Shown: positions 8,485 to 19,350, numbered from the stretch's first letter. The stretch is DNA of 41,064 nucleotides from an uncultured Prevotella sp. (GCA_900316565.1 ONDK01000018.1:1-41064), one strand, 5' to 3'. Notes: generated by a model from the sequence alone, not told the origin. A program made the numbers and translations.

Positions 8485-9093
8485 ATGCAGGAATATCCTT
8501 CAGCACTGCTGGAAAAGGCAGTAGGCGAACTGGCTAAGTTACCGGGCATAGGACGCAAGACGGCTCTCCGTCTTGCGCTTCATGTGCTCAGGCAACCCGT
8601 TGCGGACATCGACGAGTTCACGGATGCCATCTCTCACCTACGCCACGATGTCAAATACTGTACCTTATGCCATAACATCAGCGACACGGATGTCTGTCCC
8701 ATCTGTGCTGATCGTTCCCGCGACCGTTCCATGGTGTGTGTCGTAGAGAACGTGCAGGATGTCATGGCTATTGAGAACACGCAGCAGTATCACGGCCTAT
8801 ACCATGTCCTTGGCGGCATCATCTCGCCCATGGACGGTATCGGTCCCAATGACATAGAAATTGACTCACTGGTGAAGAGAGTTGAGGGAGGTGGTATCAG
8901 CGAGGTGATACTCGCCCTTGCCAGCACAATGGAAGGCGACACGACCAACTTCTACATCTCACGGAAGCTCGCCGCAACGGGAGTGCGCATCAGTGTGATA
9001 GCCCGTGGCATCAGCGTTGGCGACGAACTGGAATACACCGATGAGGTAACTCTGGGCAGGGCTATTATGAACCGTACTGAGATGAAAAGGTAA
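8485..9093 (+). CDS. recR: Recombination mediator RecR
   Basis: RecR acts with RecO (and RecF) to load RecA on single-stranded DNA gaps. The 202-residue length is normal. It shows a helix-hairpin-helix ([18 protein letters not shown], about 17-35), a four-cysteine zinc motif (CTLC...CPIC, about 59-74) and a Toprim domain (about 80-175) with [12 protein letters not shown] and the conserved GGxISPxxGIGP segment. It lies 15 bp behind the barrel-protein gene, inside a probable operon with unrelated envelope genes. Confidence 0.97.
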   Translation: MQEYPSALLEKAVGELAKLPGIGRKTALRLALHVLRQPVADIDEFTDAISHLRHDVKYCTLCHNISDTDVCPICADRSRDRSMVCVVENVQDVMAIENTQQYHGLYHVLGGIISPMDGIGPNDIEIDSLVKRVEGGGISEVILALASTMEGDTTNFYISRKLAATGVRISVIARGISVGDELEYTDEVTLGRAIMNRTEMKR

Positions 9094-9126
9094 TTTAAGG
9101 GTAAAACATTCTTATTATAGTCAAAA

Positions 9127-9615
9127 ATGCGAAGAACACGCAACATACTAATGGCTGAGCTATGGGTATCAGTGGTTTTGACAGCTCTTATAGTTTTACT
9201 GTTTGAGTCGGAGCTGGTACTGCCCGGCATGCTTTCCGACGACAGCAACACACAGGTGCTCACGGGAATGGTTATGATTATAGTCGTCCTGGTAGCCATA
9301 CCGTCATCGCTCTATCTCTTCAAGACCGGACATGTTAACGGGCTGCTCACCGGCGACGAGAGTTCCGCACCACGCCATCTGCTTTTCTGGGGCACGGTGA
9401 GGATGATGATGTTGTGCGTGCCGATGGTGGTGTGCATGTTCCTCTACTATGCTTTTGGAGAGAACGTCCGTTTCTTCTATCTCTCCGTCATCTGCGCGCT
9501 GTGTCTTTTCATGGTCTACCCCACCCTCTCACGGTGCCTTCACGAGACAGGCATAAAGTCGGATGCCAAGGACTATGACCCAACCCCTAACGACGGTGCC
9601 CCCAGGTCATACTAA
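9127..9615 (+). CDS. Four-helix membrane protein of unknown function
   Basis: A 162-residue protein with four predicted transmembrane segments (about 10-28, 40-62, 82-106 and 112-133) and a polar C-terminal tail containing DAKDYDPTPNDGAPRSY. No catalytic motif is recognisable. It lies between recR and a GT2 gene, with 33- and 17-bp gaps, and is likely translated from the same mRNA. I do not recognise the family. Confidence 0.75.
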   Translation: MRRTRNILMAELWVSVVLTALIVLLFESELVLPGMLSDDSNTQVLTGMVMIIVVLVAIPSSLYLFKTGHVNGLLTGDESSAPRHLLFWGTVRMMMLCVPMVVCMFLYYAFGENVRFFYLSVICALCLFMVYPTLSRCLHETGIKSDAKDYDPTPNDGAPRSY

Positions 9616-9632
9616 GCTATAGAGCAGAAGAC

Positions 9633-10838
9633 ATGAAGAAACTAAGCATAATCATAGTCAGCTATAACGTAAAATACTACCTTGAGCAGTGTCTCGACAG
9701 TGTGCGGCGTGCCATTGAGGACATTGATGCGGAAGTGTTTGTCGTTGACAACCACTCTAAGGACGGCTCTACAGCCTATCTGGAGCGTCGGTTTCCGGAA
9801 TTTAATTTTGTTTCCAGCAACCATAACCTCGGCTTTGCGCGTGCCAACAATATCGGAATCCGTGAGAGCGACGGCGAGTTTGTGCTGCTCCTGAACCCTG
9901 ACACCATCGTCGGTGAGACGGTCCTTAGGGAATGCCTAAGTTTCATGGAGTCGCATCAGGACGCAGGGGCATGCGGTGTGGAGATGCTCCAGGCCAACGG
10001 AGAGGCTGCCAAGGAGAGCCGCCGTGGCATTCCCGACCCTATGACGGCATTTTTCAAGATGAGTGGTCTATGTGCGCGATTCCCAAAGAACGCGGTGCTG
10101 GGTCATTACTATATGGGAGATATACCCTGGGACAAACCAGGTGAGATAGAGATAGTAAGCGGTGCGTTCTGCATGATGCGCCGGGCCGCACTGGAGAAGG
10201 TCGGTCTGCTCGACGAGGACTTCTTCATGTATGGCGAGGACATAGACCTTAGCTACAGGCTTCTGAAAGGCGGATACAAGAACTACTACCTCCCATGCAA
10301 GATCCTGCACTACAAAGGCGAGAGCACGCAGAGAGGGTCCTTCGCTTACGTCCACGTCTTCTATGACGCCATGCTCATCTTCTTCCGCAAACACTACGGG
10401 CATCTGTCATTTTTTCTCTCCATCCCCATCAAGACAGCCATCTACGCCAAGGCTCTTACGGCTCTCGTGGGCATGGTCTTCAACAAGGCACGGAAAGCAG
10501 TAGGCTTCATCCAGCCTTCGATAAGCCATATGCCGGAGTTCCTATTTCTAGGAAGGGAGCGCAACATCGAGCAATGCAAGCGTATATCACGGCAGAAAGG
10601 ACTCATCGGGAGATTCATCACCTGCGACGCCACAACAAACCCTGGCGGGCATCTAAGGGAAATAGCGTCACTGAACCCGCAGAAGACGTATCAGATTGTT
10701 TACGATACCGAGGCTTACTCCTACGACGACATCTTCAGGATATTCGCCAAACATCCGGCACAGAACATCTTCCTTGCCACATACAGCCATAAGTCGAACA
10801 CCATCATTACCAACCAGGAGATTTACCGGCATGAATAA
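9633..10838 (+). CDS. Family 2 glycosyltransferase
   Basis: Predicted cytoplasmic GT-A glycosyltransferase, similar in layout to rhamnosyltransferase-type GT2 proteins. The N-terminal nucleotide-binding region reads SIIIVSYNVKYYLEQCLDS with VVDNHSKDGS, followed by NLGFARANNIGI and the metal-site-like LLNPDT. FMYGEDIDLSYRLLKGG is the GT2 ED motif that supplies the catalytic base. The C-terminal ~130 residues (after the hydrophobic stretch near 250-285) are extra and of unknown role. The protein has 401 residues. Its last codons overlap the start of the GNAT gene by 8 bp, so translation is probably coupled. Acceptor and donor sugars are unknown. Confidence 0.9.
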   Translation: MKKLSIIIVSYNVKYYLEQCLDSVRRAIEDIDAEVFVVDNHSKDGSTAYLERRFPEFNFVSSNHNLGFARANNIGIRESDGEFVLLLNPDTIVGETVLRECLSFMESHQDAGACGVEMLQANGEAAKESRRGIPDPMTAFFKMSGLCARFPKNAVLGHYYMGDIPWDKPGEIEIVSGAFCMMRRAALEKVGLLDEDFFMYGEDIDLSYRLLKGGYKNYYLPCKILHYKGESTQRGSFAYVHVFYDAMLIFFRKHYGHLSFFLSIPIKTAIYAKALTALVGMVFNKARKAVGFIQPSISHMPEFLFLGRERNIEQCKRISRQKGLIGRFITCDATTNPGGHLREIASLNPQKTYQIVYDTEAYSYDDIFRIFAKHPAQNIFLATYSHKSNTIITNQEIYRHE

Positions 10839-11349
10839 CGAACACGACAACACAGTATCGCTCAGGGCGATGGAGCCGGAAGACTTGGACGTCCTTTACC
10901 GCATAGAGAACGACACAAAGCTTTGGGACGTCGGTTGCACTAACGTACCATACAGCCGCTACACCCTTCACAACTATATCGCCGACTGCAAGAATGACAT
11001 CTACGCAGACCGTCAGCTCCGTCTTATGATCGAAAACGCTGACGGTGAGGACGTGGGCATCATAGATATCATGAACTTTGAGCCACGCCATATGCGCGCC
11101 GAACTTGGCATTGTCGTCATGAACCGCTACCGCAGACATGGCTATGCCTCGGCAGCGGTCCGAAAAATAATCAGCTATGCCTGCAACACACTGCACCTCC
11201 ATCAGTTATATGTTATCATCGACGTAGGCAACAAGGCCTCGGAGAACCTTTTCCTCTCGTTGGGATTCAAACAGTGCAGCAGTCTTAAAGACTGGCTGTA
11301 CAAGGACGGAAGGTATGTCGACGCCATCATGATGCAGCTCTTGCTATAG
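10831..11349 (+). CDS. GNAT-family N-acetyltransferase (RimJ/RimL-like)
   Basis: A 172-residue acetyltransferase of the Acetyltransf_3 type, which transfers acetyl from acetyl-CoA to an amino group. The start is the ATG at 10831, inside the last codons of the GT2 gene; the reading frame extends further upstream but only as a shadow of that gene. The acetyl-CoA-binding motif is RYRRHGYASAAV, preceded by AELGIVV, and the C-terminal segment has the usual N-A/K-S-x-N-L-F-x-x-x-G-F pattern (NKASENLFLSLGF). The substrate may be a protein N-terminus, amino sugar or other amine. Confidence 0.88.
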   Translation: MNNEHDNTVSLRAMEPEDLDVLYRIENDTKLWDVGCTNVPYSRYTLHNYIADCKNDIYADRQLRLMIENADGEDVGIIDIMNFEPRHMRAELGIVVMNRYRRHGYASAAVRKIISYACNTLHLHQLYVIIDVGNKASENLFLSLGFKQCSSLKDWLYKDGRYVDAIMMQLLL

Positions 11350-11369
11350 AAGTGAAATTGCTTTGTGCC

Positions 11370-11437
11370 CCTCGGATTGATATACTTTGAATCCTTGCAG
11401 CCAGCGACTGCATCCAATAGATTGTATCAAACCGAGG
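11370..11437 (+). other. Structured intergenic element, possible terminator
   Basis: Imperfect inverted repeat between CCTCGGATTGATA (from 11370) and TATCAAACCGAGG (to 11437), 12 of 13 positions pairing. It encloses an inner stem TGCAG/CTGCA around 11396-11413. It begins 20 bp after the GNAT stop and lies upstream of the ABC-F promoter, so it most likely ends the cstA-to-GNAT transcript. No U-tract is visible. Confidence 0.5.
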
Positions 11438-11509
11438 TGTGCTGGGTAGTAATAAATAACCACAAGTAGGTTAATATCAGCTTTTTATAAATCTTAATCA
11501 GCAAAAGCC

Positions 11510-11540
11510 TTTGGTTTTTGCCACGATTGTTGTACCTTTG
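11510..11540 (+). promoter_or_regulatory. Promoter of the ABC-F gene
   Basis: The -33 TTTG (11510-11513) and the -7 TACCTTTG (11533-11540) are both perfect matches, 19 bp apart. The leader to the start codon at 11578 is about 30 nt. Confidence 0.78.
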
Positions 11541-11565
11541 CAGTCCAAATATAAATAATGTATAG

Positions 11566-13203
<1,638 letters not shown>

Positions 13204-13242
13204 GGCAGCAATCACAGCTTTTCTACCCCGCCCCACTGTCAG

Positions 13243-13270
13243 ATGAACCGCAATGTGCATTGCGGTTCAT
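13243..13270. repeat. Perfect 13-bp inverted repeat after the ABC-F gene
   Basis: ATGAACCGCAATG (13243-13255) and CATTGCGGTTCAT (13258-13270) pair perfectly around a 2-bp centre. Position suggests the ABC-F terminator, but no T-run follows and a possible grpE -33 element lies in its right arm. A binding site that affects grpE is an alternative. Confidence 0.6.
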
Positions 13271-13290
13271 TCATCTTGGCATAATTTTTG
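13259..13290 (+). promoter_or_regulatory. Possible grpE promoter
   Basis: ATTG (13259-13262) and AATTTTTG (13283-13290, one mismatch to TAnnTTTG) are 20 bp apart. The predicted leader is about 45 nt. The -33 element falls in the right arm of the inverted repeat just upstream. Only a partial consensus match. Confidence 0.4.
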
Positions 13291-13340
13291 CTATCACCAT
13301 ATTGGCAATTTGTATAGCAAAGAAAAACAAAAGAAATATT

Positions 13341-13955
13341 ATGAGCAATAATAAAGAGGAAAAGAAAATAAAGGTTGAAGGCGAGGAGCCCAAGAACAAT
13401 CAGGAAGAGAATAAGAACAAGAAGGCCGATACCAAGAAAGAGGAGGAAAAAGAGGCTACACCGAAGGATGCGGATGACGACAAGAAGGAGGAAGCCAAGA
13501 AAAAGGAGCCTTCAAAGGAGGAAAAGCTCCAGCAGCAGGTCGACGACCTTAAGGACCGTTACTTGCGTACTGTTGCGGAATTCGACAACTATAAGAAGCG
13601 TACCCTGAAGGAAAAGGCCGAGCTGATTCTCAACGGCGGAGAGAAGACCGTTACGGCCATTCTCCCTGTTCTTGATGATTTTGAGCGTGCCCTGGCCAAC
13701 GACAACGATGATGCGAAGGCCATAAAAGAAGGCATGGAGCTCATTTACAAGAAATTCATCAAGTCGCTGGAGAGCCTGGGCGTTGAGAAGATTGATGCCA
13801 AGGACAAAGACTTCACCACTGATAACATGGAGGCTATTGCCATGGTTCCCGGTGTCGGCGACGACAAGAAAGGCAAGGTCATCGACTGCGTACAGGCTGG
13901 CTATACCCTTAACGGAAAGGTTATCCGCCACGCAAAGGTGGCAGTAGGTCAGTAA
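13341..13955 (+). CDS. grpE: Nucleotide exchange factor GrpE
   Basis: Co-chaperone that releases ADP from DnaK. I chose ATG 13341 (MSNNKEE...), which is preceded by an A/G-rich stretch and avoids a spurious hydrophobic extension encoded from an upstream TTG at 13260 that lies inside an inverted repeat. The 204-residue protein has a highly charged Lys/Glu N-terminus (1-60), a coiled-coil region (about 60-115, containing RYLRTVAEFDNYKKRT) and the C-terminal beta domain with the conserved end NGKVIRHAKVAVGQ. It precedes dnaJ, with a strong hairpin between; dnaK is not in the window. Confidence 0.96.
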   Translation: MSNNKEEKKIKVEGEEPKNNQEENKNKKADTKKEEEKEATPKDADDDKKEEAKKKEPSKEEKLQQQVDDLKDRYLRTVAEFDNYKKRTLKEKAELILNGGEKTVTAILPVLDDFERALANDNDDAKAIKEGMELIYKKFIKSLESLGVEKIDAKDKDFTTDNMEAIAMVPGVGDDKKGKVIDCVQAGYTLNGKVIRHAKVAVGQ

Positions 13956-13962
13956 TATGATG

Positions 13963-14011
13963 AAAGGATGAAGGGGCAATGACGTAAAATGTCATTGCCG
14001 CTTCATCCTTT
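13963..14011 (+). terminator. Strong hairpin between grpE and dnaJ
   Basis: Two 21-nt arms (13963-13983 and 13991-14011) pair with a single mismatch around a 7-nt loop, followed by a short T-run (14009-14012). It starts 7 bp after the grpE stop. It could be a partial terminator or an mRNA-stabilising structure that sets the grpE to dnaJ ratio. Confidence 0.7.
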
Positions 14012-14059
14012 TATGCGTTAATACTATCACCCATTTACAATATAATCCAATAATCCAAG

Positions 14060-15217
14060 ATGGCAAAGAGAGATTATTACGAGGTACTTGGCGTAAGCAA
14101 GGATGCCTCTGACGCAGAGATAAAGAAAGCTTACCGCAAACTCGCCATAAAATATCACCCCGACCGAAACCCCGGCGACAAGGAAGCCGAGGAAAAATTC
14201 AAGGAGGCTGCCGAGGCTTACGACGTCCTCCACGACCCGCAGAAGCGACAGCAGTACGACCAGTTCGGTTTCAACGCACCGGGAGGAGGCTTCTCAGGAA
14301 GTCCGTTCGGAGCTGGAGGCTTCTCCATGGACGACATCTTCTCCATGTTCGGAGATGTCTTCGGAGGACACAGCGGCTTCGGAGGCTTCGGAGGCGGCTC
14401 AAGCGCGCAGACGCGGAAATACCGCGGCTCGGACCTTCGGCTGAAGGTAAAGCTCTCACTGCAGGAGGTTGCCACGGGAGTTACAAAGAAGTTCAAGGTA
14501 CGCAAGGACATAGCATGCCCCGACTGTCACGGAACGGGAGCTGAGAACGGCTCCGGCGTAGAGACCTGTCCGAACTGTCATGGCACGGGAATGGAGATAC
14601 GCACGCAGCAAAGCATCTTTGGTATGGTGCAGACACAGACAACTTGTCATGTCTGCGGTGGCGAAGGATCTGTCATAAAGAACAAATGTACACACTGCGG
14701 AGGCACTGGAGTCGTCAAGGGCGATGAGGTCGTAGAGATAAACATACCGGCTGGTGTAGAGGATGGAATGGTCCTCAACGTGCCGGGAAAGGGCAACGCC
14801 GGCAAGCACAACGGAATAAATGGCGACATAAAGGTCTACATAGAGGTTGAACAGAACGACACCTTCGTCCGCGACAAACAGGACCTTATATATAATCTCC
14901 TGCTCGACTTCCCTACTGCCGCACTCGGTGGACAGGTCGATATTCCAACACTCGACGGCAAGTCGATAAAGATAAAGATAGAGCCGGGCACACAACCGGG
15001 CAAGACACTGCGCCTTCGTGGCAAAGGTCTGCCGGCTGTTAAGGGCTACGGCTATGGCATGGGCGACCTGATAGTCCAAATCAGCGTTTACATCCCGAAG
15101 ACTCTTTCACATGATGAGAAAAAGGCTATCGAGAAATTCCAGGACAGCGACAACTTCAAGGGCGACGCTACAACAAAGGAAACGATATTCCAGAAGTTCA
15201 AGAATATATTCAGTTGA
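14060..15217 (+). CDS. dnaJ: Chaperone protein DnaJ
   Basis: Type I Hsp40 that delivers clients to DnaK and stimulates its ATPase. The 385-residue protein has the J domain with HPD at 33-35, a Gly/Phe-rich region (about 74-120), four CxxCxGxG zinc repeats ([32 protein letters not shown], about 150-225) and the two C-terminal substrate-binding domains. No promoter matching TAnnTTTG was seen between the upstream hairpin and the start, so it may rely on read-through from grpE. folC starts 12 bp after its stop. Confidence 0.98.
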   Translation: MAKRDYYEVLGVSKDASDAEIKKAYRKLAIKYHPDRNPGDKEAEEKFKEAAEAYDVLHDPQKRQQYDQFGFNAPGGGFSGSPFGAGGFSMDDIFSMFGDVFGGHSGFGGFGGGSSAQTRKYRGSDLRLKVKLSLQEVATGVTKKFKVRKDIACPDCHGTGAENGSGVETCPNCHGTGMEIRTQQSIFGMVQTQTTCHVCGGEGSVIKNKCTHCGGTGVVKGDEVVEINIPAGVEDGMVLNVPGKGNAGKHNGINGDIKVYIEVEQNDTFVRDKQDLIYNLLLDFPTAALGGQVDIPTLDGKSIKIKIEPGTQPGKTLRLRGKGLPAVKGYGYGMGDLIVQISVYIPKTLSHDEKKAIEKFQDSDNFKGDATTKETIFQKFKNIFS

Positions 15218-15229
15218 ACATAAAAAGTC

Positions 15230-16513
15230 ATGGATAACGAATACAACGACACAGTACATTATTTATATAACAGCGCACCGGTCTTCGAGCATGTAGGGGC
15301 ATCGGCATATAAGGAAGGGCTGTCAAATACTTTGGCTCTGGATGAGCACTTCGGACATCCGCACACGCACTTCCTTTCCATCCACGTCGCCGGAACAAAC
15401 GGTAAGGGCTCCTGCTCACATACCCTTGCATCGATACTGCAGGCCGACGGATATAAGGTAGGACTGTATACGAGTCCGCATCTCGTCGATTTCCGCGAGC
15501 GCATACGCGTCAATGGAGAGATGATGCCGAAGCAGTATGTCGTTGATTTCGTAAAGGAGAACAAAGAGTTCTTTGAACCTTTGCACCCGTCGTTCTTTGA
15601 ACTCACCACGGCTCTTGCCTTCAAATACTTCACTGAGCAGCATGTTGACATCGCCGTGATAGAGGTTGGACTTGGTGGAAGACTCGACTGCACCAATATT
15701 ATCACTCCAATACTGTCTGTCATCACCAATATCAGCTTCGACCATACACAGTTCCTCGGCAACACTCTGGCGAAGATAGCCGGAGAGAAGGCCGGGATAA
15801 TCAAGGACGGTGTGCCGGTGGTCATCGGAGAGGATGTTCCGGAGACACGTCCTGTTTTCGAGGCTAAGGCAGAGACCATGCGCTCCACCATCGTCTTCGC
15901 ACAGGACAAGCCGCTGGTTACTTCCGCAAGAGTCAATGCTAAAGGCGGACGGGACTACAAGACCAAATACTTCGGCGATATCCATTATGAGCTTGGAGGC
16001 GACTATCAGGACAAGAACGCCAACACGGTACTCAACGCATGCATGATGTTAATGGACAAAAATGTCATCAGGGACGTGGACAGTGTTGCGAAAGGCTTCG
16101 CCAATGTCTGCGAGTCGACAGGTCTCATGGGCCGGTGGCAGACTATCAGCGAGCACCCAAAGGCTGTCTGCGACACTGGACATAATGTTGGAGGATGGCA
16201 ATATCTCGCGCCACAGATAGCACAACAACCCTGCCGGAGACGGAGAATAGTCTTCGGGATGGTTGACGACAAGGACATCGACAAGGTTCTCTCAATGATG
16301 CCACGCGACGCGGTGTTCTATTGGACACAGCCATCGAACAAGCGCGCCTTTCCTGTTGAGAAGGTAGCTGAGGAAGCCAAAAAACAAGGCCTTGTGGGAC
16401 GTATGTTCAAAAATGTGAAGGAGGCTTATAAGGCTGCACTTGCCGACAGCTCCGACGACGACTTCGTCTTTGTCGGCGGCTCAAGCTATGTTGTTGCCGA
16501 CCTTCTGGCATAA
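15230..16513 (+). CDS. folC: Folylpolyglutamate synthase / dihydrofolate synthase
   Basis: Mur-ligase-like enzyme that adds glutamate to dihydropteroate and folates using ATP. The P-loop GTNGKGS lies near residue 55, followed by the folate-family motif LYTSPHLVDFRERIRVNG. The central ATPase region has VIEVGLGGRLDCTN and ITNISFDHTQFLGNT. The C-terminal domain includes the MGRWQ and DTGHNVGG motifs. The 427-residue length is normal. It is 12 bp behind dnaJ and probably co-transcribed with it, an unusual but plausible pairing. Confidence 0.95.
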   Translation: MDNEYNDTVHYLYNSAPVFEHVGASAYKEGLSNTLALDEHFGHPHTHFLSIHVAGTNGKGSCSHTLASILQADGYKVGLYTSPHLVDFRERIRVNGEMMPKQYVVDFVKENKEFFEPLHPSFFELTTALAFKYFTEQHVDIAVIEVGLGGRLDCTNIITPILSVITNISFDHTQFLGNTLAKIAGEKAGIIKDGVPVVIGEDVPETRPVFEAKAETMRSTIVFAQDKPLVTSARVNAKGGRDYKTKYFGDIHYELGGDYQDKNANTVLNACMMLMDKNVIRDVDSVAKGFANVCESTGLMGRWQTISEHPKAVCDTGHNVGGWQYLAPQIAQQPCRRRRIVFGMVDDKDIDKVLSMMPRDAVFYWTQPSNKRAFPVEKVAEEAKKQGLVGRMFKNVKEAYKAALADSSDDDFVFVGGSSYVVADLLA

Positions 16514-16578
16514 AATATTTTTACGGACGGCCACAAGGGGCATACTTGCATTAGCGGGACTTGGCGGTTGCTATATGC

Positions 16579-16702
16579 TAAGGTAGGAAGGAAGTCTGTT
16601 GCGGGCCGGTATCCAACCTTCACAATCAGACTGACAGTCTGTTATAGAGGAACACGACAACACTTCGCTTCAACTATCACAGACTGCCAGTTTGCTACCT
16701 TA
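16579..16702 (+). other. Structured intergenic element, possible small RNA or terminator
   Basis: The 306-bp gap between folC and galM has no convincing gene. It holds nested complementary segments: outer TAAGGTAG (16579-16586) with CTACCTTA (16695-16702), and inner CAGTCTGTTATAG (16635-16647) with CTATCACAGACTG (16674-16686), 12 of 13 paired. A short palindrome CAGACTG-A-CAGTCTG (16627-16641) can compete with the inner stem. A T-rich stretch (TTAATTGTTTTTAAC) follows. No upstream promoter was found, so it may simply end the folC transcript. No known RNA family was recognised. Confidence 0.4.
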
Positions 16703-16743
16703 ATTGTTTTTAACAAAGTTCTTGCTTATTTTTCCCATTTAAG

Positions 16744-16775
16744 TTTGGTTGTATCGATATTTTTCATTTACTTTG
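16744..16775 (+). promoter_or_regulatory. galM promoter
   Basis: TTTG (16744-16747) and TTACTTTG (16768-16775, one mismatch to TAnnTTTG) are 20 bp apart. The leader to the galM ATG is about 37 nt. No LacI-type palindrome is visible here. Confidence 0.65.
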
Positions 16776-16819
16776 CAGAAAAGTAACTAATAATTTCAAT
16801 CCAACTAAAAACGGTGAAT

Positions 16820-17908
16820 ATGGCAAACTCTGTAGAAACACAAAACAAATGCGGTCTGAGAAGAGAAGACTTCCAGACCACTGTCAACGGCAAGCATACT
16901 GATTTATTCATTCTCCGTAACTCTTCTGGCAACGAACTGGCTTTTACAAATTACGGCGGTGCTATCGTCGCAATAATGATTCCGGACAAGAATGGCAATT
17001 ATGCCAACGTTATACAAGGTCATGACAGCATTCAAGGCGTCATGAATTCAGAAGAGCCATACCTTTCGCGTCTTATCGGAAGATTTGGAAACCGCATAGC
17101 GAAAGGTAAGTTCCAACTGCATGGCAAGCAATATCAGCTCTATACCAACGATGGTCCTAACCACCTGCACGGAGGCAAGGCCGGATTCAACGTCAAGGTA
17201 TGGGATGCCACACAGATAAACGACCACGCTGTGGTACTGAAATATACAAGCCCGTACGGAGATGAGGGTTTCTCAGGTGAAGTCAACGTATGGGTGGCAT
17301 ACACATGGACAGATGATAACGAGTTGATTATCAAGTACCGCGCCACAACAAACAAAAAGACAATCATCAATCTTACTCACCACGGCTTCTTTTCCCTTGC
17401 AGGAGATGCCGAACCGACACCGGACGTGCTCAACGTTGAGACACAGCTCAACGCCGACTACTTCCTGCCTATCGACAACACCAGCATACCTACGGGCGAA
17501 ATACTGAAAGTTGAGGGCACACCGTTTGACTTCCGCACGCCTCACACTATCGGCGAGCGCATCAACGACGACAACGAGCAGTTGAAAAACGGCACCGGCT
17601 ACGACCACTGCTACGTTCTCAACAAGAAAGAAGAAGGAGAACTGAGTTTCGCCGCAAAGCTTCATGAGCCGGTTAGCGGACGTACACTGGAGGTATATAC
17701 TACGGAACCTGGTCTGCAACTCTACACCGGCAACTTTGAGTTCGGTCTCAAAGGCTGGCACGGAACGACATATCCCAAACGCAGTGCTATCTGTCTGGAG
17801 GCCCAGCACTTCCCTGATACGCCAAACCATCCGTACTTCCCGTCGGTAGAGCTAAATCCAGGAGAGGTATACGAACAGCGCACGGTATATAAATTTGGAA
17901 TAGAATAA
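16820..17908 (+). CDS. galM: Aldose 1-epimerase (galactose mutarotase)
   Basis: Interconverts alpha and beta anomers of galactose or glucose, feeding the alpha form to galactokinase. I chose ATG 16820; a GTG two codons upstream is also in frame. The 362-residue protein contains GRFGNRIAKGKF, NHLHGG, the catalytic histidine region NLTHHGFF (H187/H188) and the catalytic glutamate E327 in CLEAQHFPDTPNHP. No signal peptide is evident, so it should be cytoplasmic. It is the first gene of the galM-transporter-galK group. Confidence 0.95.
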   Translation: MANSVETQNKCGLRREDFQTTVNGKHTDLFILRNSSGNELAFTNYGGAIVAIMIPDKNGNYANVIQGHDSIQGVMNSEEPYLSRLIGRFGNRIAKGKFQLHGKQYQLYTNDGPNHLHGGKAGFNVKVWDATQINDHAVVLKYTSPYGDEGFSGEVNVWVAYTWTDDNELIIKYRATTNKKTIINLTHHGFFSLAGDAEPTPDVLNVETQLNADYFLPIDNTSIPTGEILKVEGTPFDFRTPHTIGERINDDNEQLKNGTGYDHCYVLNKKEEGELSFAAKLHEPVSGRTLEVYTTEPGLQLYTGNFEFGLKGWHGTTYPKRSAICLEAQHFPDTPNHPYFPSVELNPGEVYEQRTVYKFGIE

Positions 17909-17930
17909 CAAACAATTAATTATAACTACT

Positions 17931-17983
17931 TATCCGCAATCGACAAGACAACGCCCTACATGCGGGATTGTTGATTGCGGATA
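17931..17983 (+). terminator. Hairpin between galM and the transporter gene
   Basis: TATCCGCAATCGACAA (17931-17946) and TTGTTGATTGCGGATA (17968-17983) pair over 16 positions with one G-U. The loop is 21 nt. It may reduce downstream expression or protect the galM mRNA end. No U-tract follows directly. Confidence 0.6.
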
Positions 17984-18022
17984 TTATTATCTTAAAAACA
18001 CAAAAACAGCTATTTGTTCAAA

Positions 18023-19336
18023 ATGGAAAACGTTAAGACAAAACAGAATGGCAGCATCATAGCAATAATAACTATGATGTTTCTCTACGCCATGATTGCG
18101 TTCGTCACCAACCTTGCCGCTCCTATCGGCGTGGTATGGAAGAACCAGCCGGAAATCGGCAACAGCAACATGCTGGGAATGATGGGTAACTTTATGAACT
18201 TCTTCGCTTACCTGTTCATGGGAATTCCAGCCGGCAAACTTCTAACTAAGATTGGTTACAAGAAAACCGCACTATTAGGCATCGCCTTTGGCTTCTTCGG
18301 AGTACTTATACAGTTCCTCTCCGGCATGCCCTCTGGTATGGCAGGCTTCGTGGTATATCTTCTCGGAGCTTTTATAAGCGGACTCTCTGTCTGCCTGCTC
18401 AACACCGTCGTAAACCCGATGCTTAACCTCCTCGGAGGTGGTGGCAACCGCGGTAATCAGTTGAACCTTATCGGGGGCACACTGAACTCACTTGCCGGCA
18501 CACTGACGCCAATGTTCGTCGGAGCCCTTATCGGCACGGTCACCAAGAATACCAGCATGGTCGATGTTAACCCGGTACTTTATATTGCAATGGCTGTCTT
18601 TGCCGCCGCATTCATCATCCTCTCATTCATTCCTATACAGGACCCGGAGATGGGTAAGACCAACGAGAACACTGTCTTTGAGCATTCTCCATGGGCTTTC
18701 CGTCACTTCAAGCTCGGAGTGATAGCCATCTTCGTATATGTCGGAGTGGAAACTGGCATACCAGGCACACTGAACTTTTATATCTCTGACACAACGGCAA
18801 GCGGAGCATGGACCACAGCGGTCGCTAACGCTGCTGCCATAGGAGGCTTCGTAGCAGGAACCTACTGGCTGCTGATGCTTGTAGGAAGGTTCGTTGCCGG
18901 ATTTATAGCTGACAAGATATCGTCGCGTGCACTTATGATGATAACCACCTGCGCAGGAATGATCCTCATCATCGCCGCTATCTTCATTCCTAAGACTGTC
19001 ACAACAACTATGCCTCTGTTTACAGGAACATCATTCGCCATGACCACGATTCCTCTCAGTGCCCTTCTCTTAGTGCTTTGCGGACTCTGCACCTCTATCA
19101 TGTGGGCTTCCATCTTTAACCTTGCAACAGAAGGACTTGGCAAATATACAGCTCAAGCGTCAGGTATCTTCATGATGATGGTTGTCGGTGGCGGCGTACT
19201 TCCGCTGATCCAGAACTTCATCGCTGACCATGCTGGTTACATGCTGAGTTATTTCGTTCCACTCATAGCAATGGCTTACATGTTCGTTTATGCCACATTC
19301 TTCAGCAAGAACGTCAACAAGGACATCCCGGTATAA
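18023..19336 (+). CDS. FHS-family MFS sugar:H+ symporter (glucose/galactose type)
   Basis: Inner-membrane sugar permease with 12 predicted helices, 437 residues from ATG 18023 (an in-frame TTG lies three codons upstream). The N-terminal half shows the MFS loop-2/3 pattern AGKLLTKIGYKKTAL. The overall layout and N-terminus resemble the fucose/glucose-galactose symporter branch rather than oligosaccharide carriers. Placement between galM and galK argues for galactose, possibly also glucose; this is contextual. Hairpins flank the gene on both sides. Confidence 0.88.
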   Translation: MENVKTKQNGSIIAIITMMFLYAMIAFVTNLAAPIGVVWKNQPEIGNSNMLGMMGNFMNFFAYLFMGIPAGKLLTKIGYKKTALLGIAFGFFGVLIQFLSGMPSGMAGFVVYLLGAFISGLSVCLLNTVVNPMLNLLGGGGNRGNQLNLIGGTLNSLAGTLTPMFVGALIGTVTKNTSMVDVNPVLYIAMAVFAAAFIILSFIPIQDPEMGKTNENTVFEHSPWAFRHFKLGVIAIFVYVGVETGIPGTLNFYISDTTASGAWTTAVANAAAIGGFVAGTYWLLMLVGRFVAGFIADKISSRALMMITTCAGMILIIAAIFIPKTVTTTMPLFTGTSFAMTTIPLSALLLVLCGLCTSIMWASIFNLATEGLGKYTAQASGIFMMMVVGGGVLPLIQNFIADHAGYMLSYFVPLIAMAYMFVYATFFSKNVNKDIPV

Positions 19337-19350
19337 CATTCCAAACTAAG

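Noticed and set aside
16568-16786. 72-codon open frame between folC and galM
   Set aside because: It runs through the complementary segments and the galM promoter and shows no protein-like features.
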